From Clostridium sp. CAG:1000 (GTDB lineage Bacteria; Bacillota_I; Bacilli_A; RF39; UBA660), in the NCBI GenBank assembly GCA_000436975.1, contig HG000338.1:1-53964 (forward strand): a DNA stretch of 53,964 nucleotides, given 5' to 3'. Below, in pieces: positions 41,943 to 48,458 of this stretch (the first letter of the stretch is position 1; each line of letters opens with the position of its first letter). The translations under genes were made by a program, and so were the position numbers. The notes below the pieces were generated by a model. The model was not told where the DNA came from, ran no database searches, and saw nothing but the letters and a program-made list of their open reading frames with translations.

Positions 41943-43109
41943 TTATTTAACTGTAAACTTAAGTGTATTAGGTATTTTAGTTACAGATGAGTCATTAAAC
42001 TTAGCAGCAGTCTGTGCGTCTTTAGCATAACCAGCTGTTGCTTTACTATTATAAAACATATAACTCATATTAGTTACATTTGATGTATTAAAGTTACTTA
42101 AATCTAACATCGTTACTTCACTATTACAAAACATATAACTCATATTAGTTACATTTGATGTATTGAATTTATTCAAACCTTTTATTTCTGTTGCTTTACT
42201 TCTTCCAAACATTTCATGCATATCAGTTACCTTTGATGTATCAAAACTACTTAAATCTAATGTTGTTGCTTTACTGTCAGCAAACATATTGCTCATATTT
42301 GTTACTTTCGAAGTATCAAAACTACTTAAGTCTAGTGTTGTTGCTTTACTATATGAAAACATACTATTCATATCTGTTACATTAAATGTGCTAACAGAAT
42401 TATTAAATTTTAAACTTTGAAGGTTTCCAACACCACCACCACAACTATAATGTTGGTAAAATTTAAATAATTCAGAAGAATCTTTTGGTAAATCAATCTT
42501 TCCATTAGCTACTATTGTTAAATCTAATAGTGATGCGTTCTCACTATTTTGTGATACATACATTTTTATTGATCCATCTTTTTTCTCAGATACATCATAA
42601 CTTTCAGTTGCATTTATAGTTCTTCCATCACTATAAAATACTATACTTGATACTAAACTTCTATCTGTTCTTCCTGATTCCTCATAGAATTTATTTTTTA
42701 ATGTTCCTACTGTCTTATAAAGATCATTATAAGAACATTTATCACTTATATCATTCCTTGTTATTTTAGTATAATCTTTATTTGTAGATATACAATATGT
42801 TCCATTAGATACTATCATATTTTTGATTTTACCTTGGCTATCAAGTTCAAAATTATATTCTAGTTCTCTTCCTGTCATATCAAGTGGATTTTGTTTATTA
42901 CTTATTACAGTTACTTTATTGCCTTTCATACTTTCGCTTATGTACTTAGATGATACTTCTTTTGCTAAGTTTTGTGCTTCAGTCATAAATGCATTCTTTT
43001 TAGAATCATTATACATTTTAAGTACATTTGGTAGTGCTATTATTACTAGTATTGCTAGTATTGCTATTACTGCTAGTAATTCTACTAATGTAAATCCTTT
43101 TCTTTTCAT
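41943..43109 (-). CDS. Prepilin-type surface protein with DUF285/BspA-like repeats
   Basis: A protein of 388 residues that joins two modules. The N-terminus MKRKGFTLVELLAVIAILAI is a prepilin signal with glutamate at +5 and cleavage after the glycine. A region with pseudopilin-like helix and strands follows (to about 225). Then five repeats of about 25 residues, consensus VTNMSNMFxxSKATxLDLSSFDTSK, match the DUF285 family found in mycoplasma and gut-bacterial surface proteins. It is predicted to be exported by a type IV pilus-like pathway and display the repeats at the surface. I start at the ATG at 43109 after AAGGAG; the longer frame lacks support. Confidence 0.88.
   Translation of the reverse strand: MKRKGFTLVELLAVIAILAILVIIALPNVLKMYNDSKKNAFMTEAQNLAKEVSSKYISESMKGNKVTVISNKQNPLDMTGRELEYNFELDSQGKIKNMIVSNGTYCISTNKDYTKITRNDISDKCSYNDLYKTVGTLKNKFYEESGRTDRSLVSSIVFYSDGRTINATESYDVSEKKDGSIKMYVSQNSENASLLDLTIVANGKIDLPKDSSELFKFYQHYSCGGGVGNLQSLKFNNSVSTFNVTDMNSMFSYSKATTLDLSSFDTSKVTNMSNMFADSKATTLDLSSFDTSKVTDMHEMFGRSKATEIKGLNKFNTSNVTNMSYMFCNSEVTMLDLSNFNTSNVTNMSYMFYNSKATAGYAKDAQTAAKFNDSSVTKIPNTLKFTVK
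42021..42395 (-). repeat. DUF285 tandem repeat block (75-base units)
   Basis: Five tandem units of about 75 bases encode VTNMSxMF...SKAT...LDLSSFDTSN repeats. Two central units are nearly identical at DNA level (around 42230-42350), a pattern that allows copy-number change by recombination or slippage. Units 1-2 share the -TLDLSSFDTSK core and 4-5 share VTNMSYMF. Confidence 0.9.
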
Positions 43110-43128
43110 ATTTATCTTACTCCTTTTA

Positions 43129-43171
43129 TTATCATGATAAAATTGTATCATTTTTATTTGATACTAGCCAA
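43129..43171 (-). promoter_or_regulatory. Promoter with palindromic operator candidates upstream of the DUF285 gene
   Basis: TTGGCT (43166-43171), 18 bases and TACAAT (43142-43147) on the minus strand. The spacer contains the inverted repeat GTATCA ... TGATAC (43145-43164), and a perfect 12-base palindrome, TTATCATGATAA (43129-43140), lies just downstream of the -10. Both are possible binding sites of a dimeric regulator. Confidence 0.55.
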
Positions 43172-43195
43172 TTTACAAATGATTGACATCATGTG

Positions 43196-43227
43196 ATAAA
43201 AAAAGGACTTATTTTCATAAGTCCTAT
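43196..43227 (-). terminator. Intrinsic terminator of cdaA-cdaR
   Basis: AGGACTTA and TAAGTCCT with a short AT loop, followed by eight T on the minus strand. Confidence 0.88.
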
Positions 43228-44597
43228 TTCTTAGATATTATAATGTTTATCTTAGTAGTTCTAGATGAATAACTTAGTTTTAAATCCTTACCAGTTACCA
43301 TAACAGGTACAGGATATTCACCTTCCGTTAAATCAGATAAGTCAACATATGCTTTTATATCTTCACTTTCTAATTTATTTAGCACAGTTGATACACCTTT
43401 TACTATTACATCAACTTTTGTTTCATCAGCACTGCCAGCTTTTACTTTATATTTATTTGTATCTAAATTTTCAAATACTATTGGTATTCCTTTAAACTCT
43501 TTTGAAGTTTCTGTTTCCATCTTAACTTTTATTGTAGCATTCGTATCAGACATCGACTTAACTCCACTTGGCTTAACTATTGTTTGCTGATATGTCTTAT
43601 CTTTACTTAAACCATTTACATCTATTTCAATCTTAATATCATCAATTTTACTTAATGCATCTTCATCACCATATAATGTTACAGATGTTACATTTGATGT
43701 TATTGAACTAATAGCACTACCACTTGCTACATCACCTACTGGAACTATTGTAATTGGAACAACTTTGCTTGGAGATGTTACAACTACTGTAGCAGTAACT
43801 GTATCAGGAACTATTTCTATATCAGGAAGTTCAGTACCTTTTTCATCATATGCTACTAACTTAACTTTATCTAATTTATATGTACCAGCGCTTGTTGCAT
43901 TAAGAGCATTTACATCTACTAATGCTTTAACCGTTGCTACCTGTTCTAATTTTTCTTTATAAGACTTAACTATTACCTCAGTCTTATCAAGCGTTACAGA
44001 ACTAATAACTAATGTTTCACTTAATTTATCAGCATTTAATACATCTGCTGTAACTGTCTTAGATGCACTAACCTTTGGATAAATAACAACTGTTATTCTT
44101 GATGGATCAAGTTTATAACTTAATGTATTTATTGGTTGATTATATTTAAGAGCAACTTTATGAGTTCCTGCTCCTAAGCCAGATAAATCAAGTGTTAATT
44201 TATGTTCACCTAATTGTTCTGCTAAATAAAGATCCCCTTTTCTACCCATAAGTACTATATCAGCAGTCTCAGGTATTCCTTCTATTACATATGCCTCTTC
44301 ATTATATTCAGCAATTATTGGTTGATTAGTAAGTACAATTGATTCTGTTTCAGTAAAGTTTATTGCCTTTAAATCAACTGCTATAAAACAAGCAAATGCA
44401 AATATAAGAGATATGTATATTAATGAATTAGGATTGTTAATTATTTTATCAAAAGCACCATTCTTACCGCCTAACTTATCGGATATAAAATATATTATCT
44501 TAGATAGTGGTGTAATAATAATTATATCTATTATTTTATATAGAAAGTTAAGTATTGATTTAAGAATATTATAACAACTATTTAGTAGTTTTTTCAT
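43224..44597 (-). CDS. cdaR: CdaR/YbbR-domain regulator of diadenylate cyclase
   Basis: A protein of about 457 residues with an N-terminal helix that traverses the membrane (SLIYISLIFAFACFIAV) and four YbbR-type beta repeats (each with the TxNxPIxxxY-like opening such as LTNQPIIAEYN). CdaR interacts with CdaA and modulates c-di-AMP production. I take the ATG at 44597 (a second ATG lies at 44603). It overlaps cdaA by 20 bases. In most Bacillota glmM follows; here a terminator and the DUF285 gene follow instead. Confidence 0.88.
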   Translation of the reverse strand: MKKLLNSCYNILKSILNFLYKIIDIIIITPLSKIIYFISDKLGGKNGAFDKIINNPNSLIYISLIFAFACFIAVDLKAINFTETESIVLTNQPIIAEYNEEAYVIEGIPETADIVLMGRKGDLYLAEQLGEHKLTLDLSGLGAGTHKVALKYNQPINTLSYKLDPSRITVVIYPKVSASKTVTADVLNADKLSETLVISSVTLDKTEVIVKSYKEKLEQVATVKALVDVNALNATSAGTYKLDKVKLVAYDEKGTELPDIEIVPDTVTATVVVTSPSKVVPITIVPVGDVASGSAISSITSNVTSVTLYGDEDALSKIDDIKIEIDVNGLSKDKTYQQTIVKPSGVKSMSDTNATIKVKMETETSKEFKGIPIVFENLDTNKYKVKAGSADETKVDVIVKGVSTVLNKLESEDIKAYVDLSDLTEGEYPVPVMVTGKDLKLSYSSRTTKINIIISKK

Positions 44598-45408
44598 CTT
44601 CATCACTCTCACTTTCTTGATCTGCTTCATAGAATATTTCTTTCTTAGGTTGAAGCTCTTCTATAAGTAACATTCTAGCATCATCTAATGATAAGTTATA
44701 ATTAAGTTCACTATTTATTGCGATAGATATTCTTCCAGTTTCTTCACTTACTATTACAGCAATCGCATCACTTACTTCGCTTATTCCTAAAGCTGCTCTA
44801 TGTCTTGTTCCCAATCTTTTAGATAAACTTTGATTATTACTTGTTGGGAATACGCTACCAGCGCATGTTATTCTATCTCCCTGTATAATTACCCCTCCAT
44901 CATGAAGTGGATTATTTGGGAAGAATATTGATATTAATAATTCACTACTAATATCTGCATATAACTTAGTTGCTGGTTCTATGTATTGAGCTAAACTGTA
45001 ATCTCTTTCAAGTACAATTAAAGCACCAATTTTATTCTTTTTAAGATAATCAACAGCATTAATTATTTCATAAACTACTTTTTCACGTTCATCAACAGTT
45101 AATGTTTTATGTCTACCTAAAAGTTGACTTCTTCCAATACTTTCTAATATGTTTCTTATCTCAGGTTGGAAAATTATAACCAAAGCAAGTGGTCCCCAAG
45201 ATATTATATATTTAAGCATTATACCCACTGTATTTAAATTTAATAATTTACTTAAGAAATTAAGTAATACAAGTATAATTATTCCTTTTACTATCAATGT
45301 TAATTTGAAATTATTTCTAGAATATTTAAGTATTTGATAAAAAATATACCAAAGAATCAATATATCTAGTATTTTAGTTGCTATTTTAAATATAGTTGAC
45401 GATAACAT
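44578..45408 (-). CDS. cdaA: Diadenylate cyclase CdaA (DisA_N domain)
   Basis: A protein of 276 residues: three N-terminal membrane helices, then a DAC domain (from about 95) with the catalytic motifs LHDGGVII (D170) and GTRHRAALG (R202-H203-R204). The usual DGA reads DGG here, a mild change next to the catalytic aspartate. It condenses two ATP into cyclic di-AMP, an essential signal for cell-wall, osmolyte and potassium control. The start follows ATAGGGAG. The pApA-degrading candidate nrnA and the regulator cdaR lie in the same window. Confidence 0.95.
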   Translation of the reverse strand: MLSSTIFKIATKILDILILWYIFYQILKYSRNNFKLTLIVKGIIILVLLNFLSKLLNLNTVGIMLKYIISWGPLALVIIFQPEIRNILESIGRSQLLGRHKTLTVDEREKVVYEIINAVDYLKKNKIGALIVLERDYSLAQYIEPATKLYADISSELLISIFFPNNPLHDGGVIIQGDRITCAGSVFPTSNNQSLSKRLGTRHRAALGISEVSDAIAVIVSEETGRISIAINSELNYNLSLDDARMLLIEELQPKKEIFYEADQESESDEDEKTTK

Positions 45409-45473
45409 TCAATCACTCCCTATCTACTTAAATATTATACACTAATTGCAAAGTTATTTCTATAATTTTTAAA

Positions 45474-45494
45474 TTGTTTACACTATGTAAACAA
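45474..45494. promoter_or_regulatory. Perfect 21-base palindrome, operator candidate
   Basis: Arms TTGTTTACA and TGTAAACAA are perfectly complementary with a CTA centre. It lies between the terminator of the small gene at 45519 and the cdaA start, about 66 bases upstream of cdaA. There is no T run next to it, so it is better explained as a site for a dimeric DNA-binding protein than as a terminator. Confidence 0.6.
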
Positions 45495-45498
45495 ATAA

Positions 45499-45536
45499 GA
45501 AAAAATAAGTATGTAAAATCAACATTCATACTTATT
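45499..45536 (-). terminator. Intrinsic terminator of the 45519 gene
   Basis: AATAAGTATG and CATACTTATT form a perfect 10-bp stem followed by TTTT on the minus strand; it includes the stop codon of the gene. Confidence 0.85.
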
Positions 45537-45884
45537 TTCGGGTAAGCTATATACTTTAATATGCTTTTTCTTAAATCTATTAAATATTTTCCCAAAGTTT
45601 AAATATCTTATATAGTTATTATACTCTGTAAAATAATAATCATATATTTGATAATTAATATCACTATCAATAACTATATAATTTATCCTCTTTCTTCTAA
45701 ATAATTTTAATGTTTCTTCTAAATATTTAAATTTAAAAGATATGGTATTTTTATTAGATTCAATATTGTTAATATATTCTAATAATATTGAATCATCACC
45801 ATACAATTTGACATTATCCTTATTCACTACAAATATACAAGAATTACTAAATTCACTTCTATACTGCATTAAAATGTCTTTCAT
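45519..45884 (-). CDS. Small protein with weak MutS domain-I resemblance
   Basis: A soluble protein of 121 residues. The stretch SCIFVVNKDNVKLYGDDS followed by ISFKFKYLEETLKLFRRKRINYIVID has the order of the MutS mismatch-recognition domain I (FxxGDFYExxGxDA ... GxPxxxLxxxxxxLxxxGYxVA), but key residues are absent. Small stand-alone relatives of that domain occur in Bacillota as far as I recall. No other MutS domain is present. It is probably a nucleic-acid-associated small protein; this assignment is tentative. The ATG follows AGGAAAGG. Own promoter and terminator. Confidence 0.6.
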   Translation of the reverse strand: MKDILMQYRSEFSNSCIFVVNKDNVKLYGDDSILLEYINNIESNKNTISFKFKYLEETLKLFRRKRINYIVIDSDINYQIYDYYFTEYNNYIRYLNFGKIFNRFKKKHIKVYSLPENKYEC

Positions 45885-45984
45885 ATTTTCCCTTTCCTAA
45901 ATACTACTTATTTTAATACTAGTAAACTGTTTAGAAGTACCTTTAAGTTTACATATTTATTATATACTATAATTAATTTTTTGT

Positions 45985-46009
45985 AAATAAAAAGAAGCTA
46001 TTTAGCTTC
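45985..46009 (-). terminator. Intrinsic terminator of spoVS
   Basis: GAAGCTA and TAGCTTC arms followed by TTTTTATTT on the minus strand; the stem carries the stop codon. Confidence 0.75.
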
Positions 46010-46261
46010 CACAATTAGTCTTATAGCGGTTTTTTCTTTACCATCTATCATGACATCATAAAATGCTGGAGTACATATTAAATTCATTCCTAAAGGAGCC
46101 ACAAAACCTCTGGCTATAGAAATTGCTTTAATAGCTTGATTCACTGCTCCTGCTCCTACAGTTTGTATTTCTACTCCAGTAGCACCCTCTCTAAAAGAAT
46201 TAGCTATACTACCAGCCACCTTCTGAGAAACACTTTTACTAGATACTTTTATTATATCCAT
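45998..46261 (-). CDS. spoVS: Stage V sporulation protein S homologue
   Basis: A protein of 87 residues, almost exactly the size of Bacillus SpoVS (86). MDIIKVSSKSVSQKVAGSIA, then GVEIQTVGAGAVNQAIKAIS, then IARGFVAPLGMNLICTPAF are highly conserved (Alba-like fold). In Bacillus it supports late sporulation and septation, but homologues also occur in non-sporulating lineages, where the role is unclear. I use the ATG at 46261 after GAGGTG. Single gene with its own terminator. Confidence 0.95.
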   Translation of the reverse strand: MDIIKVSSKSVSQKVAGSIANSFREGATGVEIQTVGAGAVNQAIKAISIARGFVAPLGMNLICTPAFYDVMIDGKEKTAIRLIVEAK

Positions 46262-46310
46262 TACTTTCACCTCATTAATTTATATGAAACGAAATTAAAA
46301 ATAACACATT

Positions 46311-46338
46311 AAAAAAGCAAAATTATTTATTTTTGCTC
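46311..46338 (-). terminator. Intrinsic terminator of the 46323 gene
   Basis: AGCAAAA and TTTTGCT arms followed by a T run on the minus strand; the stem spans the end of the coding region. Confidence 0.7.
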
Positions 46339-46988
46339 TTGTTAATTTTAACAATCTTATTTTTAATAATTTTCTTTGTTTTTCTATGAACAGGCATATC
46401 ACTTGAAAAAACTTCATCTAAATAATTTCTCACTTTAGGAATTCTAAATAATATCTTAAGTAAAGGTTCTAAAAGCCCAAATACACCAAATCCAATAAAA
46501 TAATATCCAAGTAATATACTTTCTATAACCATACCATTTATGAAATGATAAGAAACAAATATACCTAGTATGGTAAGAAGTATCGTTGATATTAAATTTG
46601 GTATCATATCATAATCATCTTTATTTATTAAAGCTTTAGTGGCATAACTCTTATTTAAAGCAACAGCCAAAGTATATAAACATATAACTCTTCCTAATAT
46701 TATAGAGCTATCATAGAAATTATTATTAGATATGTATGTTGCTATGATTATATTAATTAATCCAAAAAATAAAAATTCATAATCATCAGGTCTCCTATTA
46801 ACAAAATATGCTACTAAAGAGAAAAAACCTAAACAATAAAAAATTGGCATTGTATAATCTACTGCCTTTATATGTTCAAGATATTGAGACTCCAATAATA
46901 TACTTCCTATAATGACAAATATAGAATAAAAAATGATGTCTACTCCTAATAATATACCATCATATTCTTTTAATACTTTCTTCTTCAC
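46323..46988 (-). CDS. Polytopic membrane protein, unknown
   Basis: A protein of about 221 residues with six or seven hydrophobic helices (for example IFYSIFVIIGSILLE, PIFYCLGFFSLVAYFV, FLFFGLINIIIATYI, LIGYYFIGFGVFGLL-type segments) and a very basic C-terminus (KTKKIIKNKIVKINKSKNK). I do not recognise the family. No charged or catalytic motif stands out. The start codon is probably the GTG at 46988, five bases after AGGTGG; the GTG at 46997 overlaps the binding site. Own consensus promoter and terminator. Confidence 0.78.
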   Translation of the reverse strand: MKKKVLKEYDGILLGVDIIFYSIFVIIGSILLESQYLEHIKAVDYTMPIFYCLGFFSLVAYFVNRRPDDYEFLFFGLINIIIATYISNNNFYDSSIILGRVICLYTLAVALNKSYATKALINKDDYDMIPNLISTILLTILGIFVSYHFINGMVIESILLGYYFIGFGVFGLLEPLLKILFRIPKVRNYLDEVFSSDMPVHRKTKKIIKNKIVKINKSKNK

Positions 46989-47011
46989 ACTAACCACCTA
47001 TTCTATAAATA

Positions 47012-47040
47012 ATTCTATATTATTTATATATTTTTGTCAA
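47012..47040 (-). promoter_or_regulatory. Promoter of the 46323 membrane protein
   Basis: A perfect TTGACA (47035-47040), 17 bases and TAGAAT (47012-47017) on the minus strand. Confidence 0.75.
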
Positions 47041-47043
47041 TTT

Positions 47044-47066
47044 AAAAAAGAGTAATTGCTACTCTT
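47044..47066 (-). terminator. Intrinsic terminator of the AI-2E transporter gene
   Basis: AAGAGTA and TACTCTT arms with a short loop, then TTTTT on the minus strand. It carries the stop codon of the gene. Confidence 0.75.
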
Positions 47067-48216
47067 CTTCCTTATCTTTAAAACCAAATAGATTATATTT
47101 TTCATCAATGAATACAAATATTATTTTAAGTAATGCTACTGCTGGAGTTGCAATAATCATACCAAATATACCGAATAAATATTCAAAGATTAATAATGAT
47201 AATATAATAGTTATTGGACTTAAATTCATTTTCTTACTCATAACAAGTGGTTGAAGTACATTACCATCAATAGTTTGAACTACTAATATAAATAATAATG
47301 TCAAAACCCCAATAGTAGAACTTTCAGCAAATCCAATAGCACCTGCAACAGCTGCTCCCATATATGGACCAATATATGGAATCAAATTTGTAATAACACA
47401 TATGAACGCTATCAAAACTGGAGCATTTAATCCTATGATTGAGAAACCAATAATCGAAACAACAAATAGCAGTAATGATAACCATAGTGTTCCACTAATA
47501 AATGAGTATAATGAATCATTTAACTTTTCTAATAAGTAACTTATTTCTCCTCTTGATTTTTCAGGAAATAAACTTATAAATCCAGCTGTTACCTTATCAA
47601 AATCAAATAACAGATAGAATCCTAATATTAAACTTAATAATATTTTACCTAGTCCACTAGCAAGACTTGATACAAAGTTCATTGCCATTTCAGGTAATGA
47701 TGTTTCAATATCAGTTGCTATTGTTTCTATTCTACCCATAAATGTATTCTTAACTGAATCTAAGTTTTCTAAACTTAAATTTGATATTTTAACAAATATA
47801 TTATTAATCCATTCTTTTATATCTGAAACTATTGAAGGAACTGCTGTTACTATATCAGATATTTGAGTACCTAAAGATGGTATAGTAAATGCAAGAATTA
47901 ATCCAATCATAAGTACCATAGCTAAATATGCAATAATAGTAGCAAATAATCTATTCATCCCTTTATCAGTTAATTTTTTAACTATTGGATTTAATAACCA
48001 AGCAAAGAACCAACCAATGAATATAGGTGATATTATCGATAATATTTTACCTAGAAAACCTAATATTTTCCATTCTTTAAATATTAAACTAACTACATAA
48101 ACAAGTAAAATAATAAAAAGAATATATAAAATATTTAATATCTTATTTCCAGTTTTTACAAGTTCATTAACTTTACGAGTATTTAATCTTTTATTGCTGT
48201 CATTTTTATCTATCAT
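47059..48216 (-). CDS. AI-2E family (PerM/YtvI-type) transporter
   Basis: A membrane protein of 385 residues with about eight helices arranged as in the AI-2E transporter family: two N-terminal helices, a long hydrophilic helical stretch (about 110-190) and a C-terminal group including PYIGPYMGAAVAGAIGF and GNVLQPLVMSKKMNLSPI, the family signature. Members export diverse solutes, including Na+/H+ exchange or autoinducer-like compounds; substrate cannot be assigned. The start follows AAGGAG. The N-terminal 15 residues are basic and asparagine-rich. Confidence 0.9.
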   Translation of the reverse strand: MIDKNDSNKRLNTRKVNELVKTGNKILNILYILFIILLVYVVSLIFKEWKILGFLGKILSIISPIFIGWFFAWLLNPIVKKLTDKGMNRLFATIIAYLAMVLMIGLILAFTIPSLGTQISDIVTAVPSIVSDIKEWINNIFVKISNLSLENLDSVKNTFMGRIETIATDIETSLPEMAMNFVSSLASGLGKILLSLILGFYLLFDFDKVTAGFISLFPEKSRGEISYLLEKLNDSLYSFISGTLWLSLLLFVVSIIGFSIIGLNAPVLIAFICVITNLIPYIGPYMGAAVAGAIGFAESSTIGVLTLLFILVVQTIDGNVLQPLVMSKKMNLSPITIILSLLIFEYLFGIFGMIIATPAVALLKIIFVFIDEKYNLFGFKDKEEE

Positions 48217-48257
48217 TTTTACACTCCTTATCTATAAATATAATATCACACTTTCTA

Positions 48258-48287
48258 TTAAAAAAATAGTTCTAAATAGAACTATTT
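48258..48287 (-). terminator. Intrinsic terminator of the small AUU-start gene
   Basis: AAATAGTTCT and AGAACTATTT form a perfect 10-bp stem with loop ATTT followed by TTTT on the minus strand. It contains the stop codon of the small gene. Confidence 0.85.
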
Positions 48288-48413
48288 CATATCACTAATT
48301 GCCATTTTAGCTTTCTTCATATATCTATTAATATTCTTTTCATATTTTTGATACATTAGTCCTACACAAGCACCACCAGCAAATAGTATCATTTTTTCAA
48401 ATATTTTAATAAT
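48282..48413 (-). CDS. Small single-helix membrane protein, possible AUU start
   Basis: A short gene between recD2 and the AI-2E transporter. A perfect AAAGGAG (48420-48426) is followed after six bases by ATT (48411-48413), which opens a 43-codon frame. The nearest in-frame ATG (48392) is 27 bases away from the site and gives 36 residues. The peptide contains one hydrophobic helix with MILFAGGACVGLMY, then a basic tail YEKNINRYMKKAKMA. It ends in its own terminator. An AUU start is known for infC and pcnB, where it is regulatory; here it is inferred from spacing only. Confidence 0.6.
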   Translation of the reverse strand: MIKIFEKMILFAGGACVGLMYQKYEKNINRYMKKAKMAISDMK

Positions 48414-48458
48414 ATCACTCTCCTTTGATATTATTAGTATTTATTTTTTTATATACTT

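Noticed and set aside
42163..42420. Plus-strand repetitive open frames opposite the DUF285 gene, and a possible CRISPR array
   Set aside because: The repeats are 75-base coding repeats matching DUF285 protein periodicity, with no spacers; the plus-strand frames are shadows of them.
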